A stretch of DNA of 10,203 bases from Thermoplasmata archaeon (GCA_030630685.1 DAOVMN010000045.1:1-10203), one strand, 5' to 3'. Shown: positions 1 through 6,473, counted from the first letter of the stretch. Program-made: numbers and translations. The notes: a model not told the origin generated them from the letters alone.

Positions 1-2
1 GC

Positions 3-9
3 ATAAAAA
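3..9 (+). promoter_or_regulatory. Possible TATA box for the solute-binding protein gene
   Basis: An ATAAAAA stretch is centred about 22 bases before the ATG at 28. That spacing would give a transcript starting at or very near the start codon (leaderless), as proposed for purM and mre11 in this window. The window begins 2 bases upstream, so the BRE cannot be checked. Confidence 0.3.
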
Positions 10-27
10 CACAAGGATAGGTTGCCC

Positions 28-1716
28 ATGACACAGAGCTTGTTTCAAGATATTTCCCCAACCACCGCATCTTATCAAGAAAAGACACGGTCGGTATCCA
101 TTACCCTCCTGGCAGTCTTAGGAGCATTAGCCATGATATTCTCGGCCTTCGCAGGTTGCATCATAGACCTCGATGAGGACGAGAGGGAAACAGACGAATT
201 TTGGTATTATGCGGCCGCTTCTCCCAGGACGCTGGATCCCGCAGTGGCCTATGATGACGTCTCCATCAATATCATAAATAATCTCTATGAAAGGCTCGTC
301 ACCTACAGGAGTGAATCCGGTTCAGAGATCGTCCCAATGATCGCCAAGAGTAAGCAGGCCCTGGAGGACACAGAATACATCTTCTACATGCGGGATGGCA
401 TCAAGTTCTCCACCGGCAGGGTGGTGGATGCCTACGCAGTTTACTATTCGATTTCCCGTGTGCTGAAGATGGCACAGGCCCCATCCTGGATGCTCAGGCA
501 GGTGCTCAACGAATCAGGGATAATACAGGGCGATTTCGATCACGATGGGATAGAGGACATCAAGTTCATCCTGAAGATGCCATATTCCGGGTTCATTCAT
601 ATCCTGGCCTTCAGCGTGTGTTCCATTGTGGACCCTGCGGAAGTGGAGGAGCACGGAGGCGTCGTTTCTAACCAGACAAACGACTGGATGGCACATCATT
701 CCGCAGGCAGCGGGGCATTCAAGGTCAAGGAATGGAAGGAAGGAGACGGAAAGCTCACACTTGAGAGGAACTCCCATTATCACAAAGGCTGGGGTGGAAA
801 GCACTTTGACAAGGTTTTCTTCAGGCACGAGGAAAGCGAGGCCCTTAGGCTCAAGGCCATCAAAGGCGACAAGGCGGACATGGCAGACATACCCATCTCC
901 CTACTCTCCGATCTCGCGGATGTCACCTCTGTGATGATCGATATTCGAGATACCATGGGTGTGGTGTTCCTTGGATTCAATACCCAAACAGCCCCCTTCG
1001 ACAACCCTGATGTGCGGAAGGCATTTGCCCATGCCTTTGACTACAACGCCCTGATGGACGATATCCTGGAAAAGAAATACGGAGACCGCCTGCACGGCCC
1101 GATTCCCGAGGGCGTACTCGGCCACGACCCCAACCTGGAATCCCGCTTCTACTATGATCCCGGGGAGGCTGTGGAGCACTTCGAGGCTGCTGGTTACACG
1201 ATCGAGGACAATAATGTGACGGATTTCGAGCCTATCACCATCTTTGTGCCTTCCAATGCCTCGGTTATGGGAATGATCATGTACCTGTTCAAGGAGAACC
1301 TGGCAGAGATCGGTATCGAGGTGAGCATCCAGTACATGAACCTCACGGATTACAATCTTGGATTGGAAAGAGGGGACTTCCCTGTGTTCCTTGCCGGGTG
1401 GGGTGCGGATTATGCCGATCCGGACGATTTTGTGTACCCCCTCCTGCATTCCGAGAGCATGAACCTCACCATCAGCAACTTGGCCAGGTACTACAATGCC
1501 TCCATAGACGAGATGATCGAGGATGGGAAACGCACCCTTTCACCGGATGACAGGACTGTGATCTACCGGGACATCCAGAATGCTGTAAACAGGGATGCAC
1601 CCTACATCTGGCTCTACCAGCCCAAGTACGTCTCTGTACTCAAGAACGATGTTTCTGGTTTCAACAGGCATCCCATTCTTGGAACGAATCTCTATGACAT
1701 CTACATAGTGGAGTAA
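28..1716 (+). CDS. ABC transporter solute-binding lipoprotein, family 5 (peptide/nickel type)
   Basis: This is probably the extracytoplasmic receptor of a peptide-, oligopeptide- or nickel-type ABC importer (SBP_bac_5, DppA/OppA-like). From the ATG at 28 it is 562 residues, a normal length. A stop codon at 4-6 in frame shows the gene is complete. A TTG at 22 is a less likely start. The N-terminus has about 23 polar residues, then a hydrophobic segment (about residues 24-42) ending in the lipobox-like FAGC with Cys44, then an acidic linker, so membrane anchoring by lipidation is likely. Family-typical stretches include SPRTLDPAVAYDD near the mature N-terminus, the region around GSGAFKVKEWKEGDG, FDNPDVRKAFAHAFD, and AGWGADYADPDDF at about residues 456-468. 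Residues 169-177 (DFDHDGIED) look like an EF-hand-type calcium loop. No permease or ATPase subunit follows it, so partners lie upstream or elsewhere. The substrate cannot be read from sequence. Confidence 0.9.
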   Translation: MTQSLFQDISPTTASYQEKTRSVSITLLAVLGALAMIFSAFAGCIIDLDEDERETDEFWYYAAASPRTLDPAVAYDDVSINIINNLYERLVTYRSESGSEIVPMIAKSKQALEDTEYIFYMRDGIKFSTGRVVDAYAVYYSISRVLKMAQAPSWMLRQVLNESGIIQGDFDHDGIEDIKFILKMPYSGFIHILAFSVCSIVDPAEVEEHGGVVSNQTNDWMAHHSAGSGAFKVKEWKEGDGKLTLERNSHYHKGWGGKHFDKVFFRHEESEALRLKAIKGDKADMADIPISLLSDLADVTSVMIDIRDTMGVVFLGFNTQTAPFDNPDVRKAFAHAFDYNALMDDILEKKYGDRLHGPIPEGVLGHDPNLESRFYYDPGEAVEHFEAAGYTIEDNNVTDFEPITIFVPSNASVMGMIMYLFKENLAEIGIEVSIQYMNLTDYNLGLERGDFPVFLAGWGADYADPDDFVYPLLHSESMNLTISNLARYYNASIDEMIEDGKRTLSPDDRTVIYRDIQNAVNRDAPYIWLYQPKYVSVLKNDVSGFNRHPILGTNLYDIYIVE

Positions 1717-1746
1717 CCAAGGTTTGTCAGAGAAGTTTACCACTAT

Positions 1747-1755
1747 CTTTAAAAG
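1747..1755 (+). promoter_or_regulatory. TATA box for the Ig-like surface protein gene
   Basis: CTTTAAAAG lies in the 73-base gap after the solute-binding protein gene. Its centre predicts a transcription start near 1776-1778, just before the ribosome binding site. The surface protein can therefore be transcribed independently of the gene upstream. Confidence 0.5.
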
Positions 1756-1777
1756 CTTCAGTCTTCATCCCGGATGC

Positions 1778-1782
1778 GGAGG
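1778..1782 (+). promoter_or_regulatory. Shine-Dalgarno site deciding the start at 1790
   Basis: GGAGG is followed by seven bases and then ATG at 1790. This strong site argues for the ATG start over the in-frame TTG at 1724, which has no comparable site and would place 22 unlikely residues before the signal peptide. Confidence 0.7.
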
Positions 1783-1789
1783 AAACCGA

Positions 1790-3649
1790 ATGAGGCCAAC
1801 CGTAACGATACCGATCGTACTCGTGCTCTGCATGATTGTCTCGATAAGTGCTCCAATCCTCAGTGAAACCGGGAGCGGGGAGGCGATCCCTGACTATGAT
1901 ATCGATGTGGATACAACAATAGCTCACATCCGTCATGAAAATGGGAATACTGGTACATTCAAAATCACCATAATCAACCAGTGTGCCCACACTCTAACGA
2001 TACAGGTGAACGTGTCTGGTGCGGGTGTCCATGTTTCACCAATGACCAGTACCGTTACAGTGGGTGCAGGTTCGAGCACTGACATTAATGTGCTGGTTGC
2101 CCTTCTTTATTTCGACCCGGCAGGTGTTTATGGCGTGAACATTCACACCGAGGTTATCCGTGTGGATGGAACTCCCACGTCCAATGGTAGGGAAAGGCAC
2201 GCCAGCGTGGTTGTCCTGGCGCACAGGCACCATTGTGTATCCGTGGAAAATGAAGATATTACCGCAGTTAAGGGAGAGGCCACATCCGGAAGTATCCTAA
2301 TCAACAACTCGGGGAATGCACCTGACTGGTTTGCCCTAAAATTCCAAAACACAGAAGAGGTAAACGCTTATCCGGCAGTGGATTACACCATGGTCCCGCC
2401 CGGGGAGGTTGTGGAATATCCCATAATTGTGAGCGTGTCGAAAAAGGCTTCCACGGGTCCAACCTCCTTGGATTATCGGGTTCATTCCATTATTGATGAG
2501 GATGCTCAGGCCAATGGGACGCTTCTTGTGAAGGTTGTTAAGGAAGAAACGGAGGAGAATGAGCTATGCTCCCCGATTGCTGGACTCCTTGTGGCAGTTG
2601 GTATCATGCTTCTCATTGTTCCAATGTTCTATTTCCAGGATTTTCTCAATAGGCGTGGCCTGAAAAAACCCTCTCTCCTGTTCTCATTCCTCGTAAGCTT
2701 TCTCATGCTTTCAAGCGCATTGTTGATTATTGTGTCCCCGGAGGGCGGGGCGCAGGAGGTGTCACTCGAGGTGAGCCCGGCCTCACCGCTCGACCCCTCT
2801 CCTTTCACTGAGGACGAAGCAGCTACAGGAACAATGATGGTAACCATTAAGAGTAATTCCACTCCCGAGTATGTGGTGAGGGCAACTATCGATGCTCCCG
2901 GAGCAATAATAGGTTATGTGATGGAACACCGCATTCCTCCCAATGGGGAAAAGACGTTCCCCGTTTCCATAGGGATTGAAAAAGGGAGCCCATACTGTGT
3001 GAGTATGGGGAATATTCATGTTGAAGTGATCGAGGTTCAGGGAGTAGCCGTAGAGGATGGTTACACAGTAGACATAGGATTTCCTGTAGTTTATAGTCCC
3101 TATTCCCTTCCGCAGATTGTTCCCTGGGATGGTTCTTTGATCCCTGAGGATAAGAACCTTTCTTCCGTCATGGGAATTAAGAAAGATAGGGCCACCAGCA
3201 TGGTTTTCACCATTGTGAACCACGGAAATGCTTTTGACGAGTTCAATTTCACAATCGAGAATAAAGCCGAACTGGAGGAGAAGGGCTTCGAATTCTCCAA
3301 TATCACGCAAAGGAATGGGACAATACCAGTGTTTCATGTGTTCAACTTTACGATGACCCCAACAAAGAAGCTGAGCCAGGAGTTCTATGTCCTGAGGGCA
3401 CTCGCACAAGGGGTGACTCGAGACGAACCCGTGGGAGGATGCACGGTAGTGCTTGTAAGGGAGGAATCGGATGATGACGACGATGATGAAATCCCGTTAG
3501 CTATGGCAGGAGCAGCAGGTGGTATCGGTATTCTTGTAGTCATTGGTGTATTCATTTTTACGAGGAAGAAAAAGGCAGACGATATCAAGGGTGATGATGA
3601 AACGAGCCATGGCGGAGAAACAAAGAAAGAGCCAGAAAAAAGGGGCTAA
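1790..3649 (+). CDS. Membrane-anchored surface protein with duplicated Ig-like modules
   Basis: This 619-residue protein belongs to no family I can name precisely; it resembles archaeal envelope proteins with NEW3/CARDB-type Ig-like repeats (COG1361-like). The order is: signal peptide (about 1-24, hydrophobic TIPIVLVLCMIVSIS), two Ig-like beta domains (about 30-255), a membrane helix (about 262-283), a short cytoplasmic turn with RRGLKK, a second helix (about 296-315), two more Ig-like domains (about 320-555), an acidic run of six Asp, an anchor helix (about 569-590), and a basic charged tail starting TRKKK. The halves match around INNSGNAPDWFAL in the first and IVNHGNAFDEFNF in the second. 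Many N-x-S/T sequons lie in the predicted external parts (for example NLS, NFT, NIT, NGT), which fits an N-glycosylated surface protein. The predicted topology puts both Ig pairs outside the cell. Its position after the solute-binding protein may mean a shared envelope role, but the internal promoter weakens that link. Confidence 0.75.
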   Translation: MRPTVTIPIVLVLCMIVSISAPILSETGSGEAIPDYDIDVDTTIAHIRHENGNTGTFKITIINQCAHTLTIQVNVSGAGVHVSPMTSTVTVGAGSSTDINVLVALLYFDPAGVYGVNIHTEVIRVDGTPTSNGRERHASVVVLAHRHHCVSVENEDITAVKGEATSGSILINNSGNAPDWFALKFQNTEEVNAYPAVDYTMVPPGEVVEYPIIVSVSKKASTGPTSLDYRVHSIIDEDAQANGTLLVKVVKEETEENELCSPIAGLLVAVGIMLLIVPMFYFQDFLNRRGLKKPSLLFSFLVSFLMLSSALLIIVSPEGGAQEVSLEVSPASPLDPSPFTEDEAATGTMMVTIKSNSTPEYVVRATIDAPGAIIGYVMEHRIPPNGEKTFPVSIGIEKGSPYCVSMGNIHVEVIEVQGVAVEDGYTVDIGFPVVYSPYSLPQIVPWDGSLIPEDKNLSSVMGIKKDRATSMVFTIVNHGNAFDEFNFTIENKAELEEKGFEFSNITQRNGTIPVFHVFNFTMTPTKKLSQEFYVLRALAQGVTRDEPVGGCTVVLVREESDDDDDDEIPLAMAGAAGGIGILVVIGVFIFTRKKKADDIKGDDETSHGGETKKEPEKRG

Positions 3650-3664
3650 GATGCCCATCTATAT

Positions 3665-3721
3665 AGGTGCACCATCGTAATGGTGCAGTTTTGGGTGAAG
3701 GTGTACCATCATAAGGGGGCA
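3665..3721 (+). repeat. Imperfect 23-base tandem direct repeat
   Basis: Two 23-base units at 3665-3687 and 3699-3721 match at 19 of 23 positions and begin 34 bases apart. Both start AGGTG, share ACCATC, and end GCA. The first forms a perfect hairpin. The second takes part in a looser one (AAGGTG at 3698-3703 with CACCTT at 3720-3725). A TATA-like CTATATAG precedes the first and another TATA box follows the second. With two units only, this is not a CRISPR array. Paired operator sites or a duplicated terminator are both possible. Confidence 0.5.
3668..3692 (+). terminator. Hairpin plus T-run after the surface protein gene
   Basis: Nineteen bases after the TAA stop there is a perfect 8-base inverted repeat, TGCACCAT / ATGGTGCA, with the loop CGTA, followed by G and TTTT. 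This fits a terminator for the + strand gene. The hairpin is also half of the direct repeat described separately, so a regulatory role is possible instead. Confidence 0.45.
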
Positions 3722-3722
3722 C

Positions 3723-3732
3723 CTTTATATAT
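3723..3732 (+). promoter_or_regulatory. TATA box pointing into the back of the ATPase module
   Basis: CTTTATATAT is centred about 26 bases before the ATG at 3754, the spacing expected for a leaderless archaeal transcript. No intact + strand gene follows, so this looks like an orphan promoter left over from the gene whose start survives at 3754. If active it would make RNA antisense to the small - strand gene. Confidence 0.4.
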
Positions 3733-3753
3733 CGGTACCAAATTCACTAATTC

Positions 3754-3792
3754 ATGGAAGAAATTCTTCACAGGTTCAATCCCTGGTGGTAA
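3754..3792 (+). pseudogene. N-terminal remnant of an 'NPWW' AAA+ ATPase gene
   Basis: The 12 codons from ATG at 3754 read MEEILHRFNPWW and then stop. An N-terminus with (F/x)NPWW is characteristic, from my knowledge of the family, of archaeal AAA+ ATPases of the COG1373/DUF4143 type. The TATA box at the right distance supports a once-functional gene start. In the +1 frame the text continues GGKFQLIPFENQQ, which resembles the usual continuation after NPWW (often a Gly-Lys-Phe), so a small frameshift may separate the two pieces. The remnant overlaps the last codons and stop of the - strand small gene. I infer that arrival of the ATPase module destroyed a resident gene here. A 12-residue leader peptide is the alternative. 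Confidence 0.4.
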
Positions 3793-4294
3793 GTTTCAAC
3801 TTATCCCTTTCGAGAATCAGCAAACTTGCAAACTCTTCTTCCATGGCCTTTTTCTTTCCCATGATCACAGGATAGATCCTCAGTTTGTGGGGGCCCAAAG
3901 CACCGGAAGCCCGCCAGGCGGACCCGGGGGAAATGTCCTTTAGGGGACTGAGTTTAATCTGAACTACGTTAGTGAGGTACTCCTCGATCATTCCTTTCTC
4001 ATCTCTCTTTTTTCGATCCCTTCGTCTATCCATCATTCTTTCGATAAAATGTTCCCTGTCTACCAAAACAAGAAAATTGTAGAGGTGATATTTCCCGGGA
4101 TAGATTTTGATTGCCTTGAAGACCCCTAATCCGGAGATCCTACGACCTTTCATTGGAGGCTTGGGATACCAGATTATTCCTTTTCCGTTATATCGTATGC
4201 AGAGTGCTTTCAACACCTCAGCATCTGCTTTTCCATCCCCGGTTAGTACCACATGATCTGCAGCATTTCCTTTTAGCTCATTGACTAACCTCAC
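3776..4294 (-). CDS. Small partner protein of the ATPase, possible TOPRIM-like nuclease
   Basis: I do not recognise this family with certainty. It follows the ATPase directly and is surely co-transcribed. I chose the GTG at 4294 (172 residues) because GGTGAT, a good Shine-Dalgarno match that spans the ATPase stop codon, lies three bases before it. ATG codons at 4318 and 4348 would add 8 or 18 residues and overlap the ATPase, but lack such a site. HVVLTGDGKADAEVLKAL near the start resembles the first TOPRIM motif of RloB/DUF3226/DUF4435-type proteins with Asp in place of Glu. LVLVDREHF about 60 residues on resembles the DxD motif as D-R-E. A mixed-charge, Arg/Lys-rich helix follows, then a segment GKKKAMEEEFASLL. 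ATPase plus small TOPRIM protein is the layout of OLD-like and PARIS-like defence pairs. The last codons (TTRD) lie antisense to the gene remnant at 3754, so the C-terminus may not be original. GC is about 42-43% in two lines counted. Confidence 0.6.
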   Translation of the reverse strand: MRLVNELKGNAADHVVLTGDGKADAEVLKALCIRYNGKGIIWYPKPPMKGRRISGLGVFKAIKIYPGKYHLYNFLVLVDREHFIERMMDRRRDRKKRDEKGMIEEYLTNVVQIKLSPLKDISPGSAWRASGALGPHKLRIYPVIMGKKKAMEEEFASLLILERDKLKLTTRD

Positions 4295-4298
4295 TGCA

Positions 4299-5288
4299 TC
4301 ACCCAACTCCCAGAGCATCCACAAGGAGGCGGGGGTCCTGATTTGCATCTATGAGGGCCTCGAGGTCGTCAAGGGTGAGGGTTTCGTGAATTTGGATGTC
4401 ATCTTCGGTTTTTCTGAACTGCAAAATACTAAGGTCTTCAGGCCGAACCTCAAGTAGCTGGTAAAGCACATCGATGCTGTGAGTTGAAAGCACTACCTGC
4501 CATTTCTTTTTGCTCAACCATTTGAGGAGCATCCCAATCAGACCGGGATGTGCTGAAGCTTCGAAATCGTCTATTAAAACAAGGTCCGGTTTGATTACCT
4601 CTAAAAGCAACATAATCTTGATGGCTTTTTTAATCCCATCTCCAAGGTCGTTTAACTGGATGTAGAACACATTCCCGTCCGGAAGCTCTTTTCTAAGACT
4701 CAGTTGATGGGATTCAAGAAGTATCTCAGTGAAATCATCGTCTACGCATTCGTTGATATGCTTAGCTACACTTACATGGGCACCAAGTTTCATGATCTGG
4801 TCTTTCATCCTCATCAATTTTGTATCAAGCTCCTTGATAATTTCTGTGTCGTTTGGGAGAAATACAACCATATTTTCCAGCTTATTTTTTTCAATACCCA
4901 ATAACGTGGCCCAATTGGAAGCATCTACTGTTGAATCTTTTTGATAATAAAACTCTATTCCTTCAGTTTTTCCATACGAGGATAACTTAATGTGCCACTC
5001 CTCTTCATCTAATTTGATTGCACTCATCTTAAAAGTTATTTCAGCAGTACCAGAATAACCGTAAACCAACGGTTTGCCGCTGTGAAGATCTTTCACGAAA
5101 CCAATTTTGTCTCTATCCCTGAAGTGCACTCGGCTCATAGGATGTGGAAGAAACGAGAGGGCCTCCAAGATTGCGGACTTCCCGGAATTATTTCTTCCGA
5201 TGAGTACGGTGAATCCCGTAAGAGGGATTGGCTCACTGCATTTCTTGATCCCTCTGAATTCCTTGATGTCCAATTGGTTCACGAACAT
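4299..5288 (-). CDS. ABC-class AAA ATPase (OLD/AAA_15/AAA_21-like)
   Basis: A 329-residue soluble ATPase of the SMC/Rad50/OLD fold. It opens with the typical strand and loop (QLDIKEFRGI), then Walker A GRNNSGKS at residues 31-38, a central region of about 150 residues with a short charged helical part, a signature-like segment LGDGIKKA from residue 215, Walker B LVLIDDFEASAHP with Asp240-Asp241, and the switch His270 in LSTHSIDVL. In related ATPases the second Walker B acid is normally Glu, so Asp241 is notable. The ATG at 5288 has GGGG six bases upstream; an in-frame TTG at 5300 is the other option. Length and domain plan match stand-alone ATPases that pair with a TOPRIM partner rather than fused OLD nucleases. 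Its composition is AT-rich (61 G+C in 180 bases at 4801-4980) compared with its neighbours, suggesting horizontal transfer. A role in phage or plasmid defence is inferred only. Confidence 0.85.
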   Translation of the reverse strand: MFVNQLDIKEFRGIKKCSEPIPLTGFTVLIGRNNSGKSAILEALSFLPHPMSRVHFRDRDKIGFVKDLHSGKPLVYGYSGTAEITFKMSAIKLDEEEWHIKLSSYGKTEGIEFYYQKDSTVDASNWATLLGIEKNKLENMVVFLPNDTEIIKELDTKLMRMKDQIMKLGAHVSVAKHINECVDDDFTEILLESHQLSLRKELPDGNVFYIQLNDLGDGIKKAIKIMLLLEVIKPDLVLIDDFEASAHPGLIGMLLKWLSKKKWQVVLSTHSIDVLYQLLEVRPEDLSILQFRKTEDDIQIHETLTLDDLEALIDANQDPRLLVDALGVG

Positions 5289-5330
5289 GTTATTCCCCAA
5301 AGAATTAGTGATGCCCGTAGATGTTTGGAC

Positions 5331-5338
5331 TATTTAAA
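5331..5338 (-). promoter_or_regulatory. TATA box for the ATPase module
   Basis: On the - strand the core TTTAAATA follows a BRE-like GGAAAT and predicts a start near 5309, giving a leader of about 20 bases that carries the GGGG site before the ATG at 5288. It is divergent from the purM promoter 40 bases away. Confidence 0.5.
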
Positions 5339-5367
5339 TTATTTCCTGTTCCCCTTCGCAAAACCAG

Positions 5368-5379
5368 AAACCTTTAAAC
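5368..5379 (+). promoter_or_regulatory. BRE/TATA promoter for purM, apparently leaderless
   Basis: GAAACCTTTAAA combines a BRE-like GAAAC with the TATA core TTTAAA centred at about 5375. The usual 22-27 base spacing puts the transcription start at 5397-5402, on the ATG at 5401. There is no Shine-Dalgarno sequence in front of the start, which agrees with a leaderless mRNA. Confidence 0.6.
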
Positions 5380-5400
5380 CCCTCAATAAACTATCAGGGC

Positions 5401-6411
5401 ATGCCCGGAAAAGGACTCACATATTCAGAGAGCGGAGTGGACATCGAGAAAGAAGAAAAAGCCGTGGGTTCCATAGTCTCCTCTCTTGTATTCAAGCGCA
5501 CGGGAATCGGGGCACCCTATGATCTTCCCGGCCAGTTCACCGGGGGAGTGGAATTCGGTGATTATGTGCTTTCCCTTTGCACCGATGGAGTGGGTTCGAA
5601 GATCCTTATTGCCGATGCTCTTAGGAAGTGGGATACCATAGGGATCGACTGCATGGCCATGAACGTAAACGACATGCTTTGCATCGGAGCAGAGCCCCTT
5701 GCCTTCGTGGACTACATCGCCATCGAGGAGCCGGATCCTGAGAAGATGGAGCAGATCGGACGTGGATTGAACAAAGCCGCAGAGCTTGCAAACGTCTCCA
5801 TAATCGGCGGGGAAACAGCCACACTCCCGGAAATCGTGAATGGTCTCGACCTTGCCGGGGCCTGCCTTGGAGTAGTAAAGAAGGACAGAATAATCACCGG
5901 GGAAAAAGTGAGAGCCGGGGATGCCATCATCGGACTCGCTTCATCCGGACTGCACTCCAACGGCTACACCTTAGCCCGCAGGGCGGTGGAGGCCTCTGGC
6001 CTCGGCTACACCGACCCTTTCCCTAACTTAGATCGCTCCATAGGCAAGGTAATGCTCGAACCCACAACGATCTACGTCCGGGAGATCATTCCCCTTCTTG
6101 AAGAGTATGATATCCATGGAATGGCTCACATCACGGGCGGAGGGCTGAAGAATATTCATCGAATCAATCCGGAGCTGGGCTACGAGATCACCGATCCCCT
6201 GCCCGTCCCTATGATCTTCCCGTTCATTCAGGGATTGGGCGGCATAGAGGACTACGAGATGTACCGGACCTTCAACATGGGGATGGGCTTTGCAATAATT
6301 GCTCCAGAGCACGAAGCGGAAGGGATAACAGAATCACTGAAGACCATGGCAAAGATTGTGGGAAGAGTCACGGAGGGAAAAGGGGTGGCCTTCAGGGAAA
6401 TGAGCTTCTGA
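5401..6411 (+). CDS. purM: Phosphoribosylformylglycinamidine cyclo-ligase (AIR synthetase)
   Basis: PurM makes aminoimidazole ribonucleotide (AIR) from FGAM with ATP, the fifth step of de novo purine synthesis, in the cytoplasm. The 336 residues are full length for the family. Signature segments appear in order: GVDIEKEEKAV near the N-terminus, TDGVGSKILIA (residues 61-71), the GIDCMAMNVNDMLCIGAEP block, GGETATLPE (136-144), SSGLHSNGYT (181-190) and HITGGGLKN (243-251). These are the Gly-rich nucleotide and metal binding parts of the PurM/ThiL/SelD/HypE fold. No catalytic segment looks damaged. The gene stands alone with regard to purine genes here, divergent from the ATPase module and followed 73 bases later by rpl10e with its own promoter. 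Codon use is GC-rich (35 of 60 bases at 5701-5760), as expected for a native core gene. Confidence 0.97.
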   Translation: MPGKGLTYSESGVDIEKEEKAVGSIVSSLVFKRTGIGAPYDLPGQFTGGVEFGDYVLSLCTDGVGSKILIADALRKWDTIGIDCMAMNVNDMLCIGAEPLAFVDYIAIEEPDPEKMEQIGRGLNKAAELANVSIIGGETATLPEIVNGLDLAGACLGVVKKDRIITGEKVRAGDAIIGLASSGLHSNGYTLARRAVEASGLGYTDPFPNLDRSIGKVMLEPTTIYVREIIPLLEEYDIHGMAHITGGGLKNIHRINPELGYEITDPLPVPMIFPFIQGLGGIEDYEMYRTFNMGMGFAIIAPEHEAEGITESLKTMAKIVGRVTEGKGVAFREMSF

Positions 6412-6426
6412 GCACCACAAGATTAA

Positions 6427-6435
6427 TTTAATATT
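6427..6435 (+). promoter_or_regulatory. TATA box for rpl10e
   Basis: TTTAATATT in the purM-rpl10e gap predicts a start near 6456 and a leader of roughly 30 bases that contains the Shine-Dalgarno sequence. This separates rpl10e expression from purM, although read-through cannot be excluded. Confidence 0.4.
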
Positions 6436-6473
6436 TCCAGAGAATTACGCTTCCGATTCATCATCACGCTTCA

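Noticed and set aside
901..1449. A 182-codon open frame on the - strand
   Set aside because: It lies wholly antisense to the solute-binding protein, has His/Val-rich composition unlike a real protein, and shows no start signals.
2783..3409. A 208-codon open frame on the - strand
   Set aside because: It is antisense to the surface protein; that protein has clear domain structure and sequons, while this frame has no recognisable features.
3665..3721. CRISPR-like repeat-spacer pattern
   Set aside because: Only two imperfect units with an 11-base gap, and no further copies nearby.
3754..3792. A tryptophan leader peptide (two Trp codons before a stop near hairpins)
   Set aside because: No trp gene follows on the + strand, the hairpins are upstream and not downstream, and ribosome-mediated attenuation is not typical of archaea.
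3680..3943. An 87-codon + strand frame across the intergenic patch and partner gene
   Set aside because: Mostly antisense to the partner gene; only a short part (GGKFQLIPFE) is of interest, as possible frameshifted continuation of the NPWW remnant.
3650..5327. Flanking target-site duplication around the ATPase module (GATGCCC near 3650 and near 5309)
   Set aside because: Seven shared bases without inverted ends or an integrase are expected by chance at this distance.
5082..5522. A 146-codon open frame on the + strand bridging the ATPase and purM starts
   Set aside because: It covers two divergent gene starts and both promoters and reads as low-quality protein; it is a shadow of the real genes.
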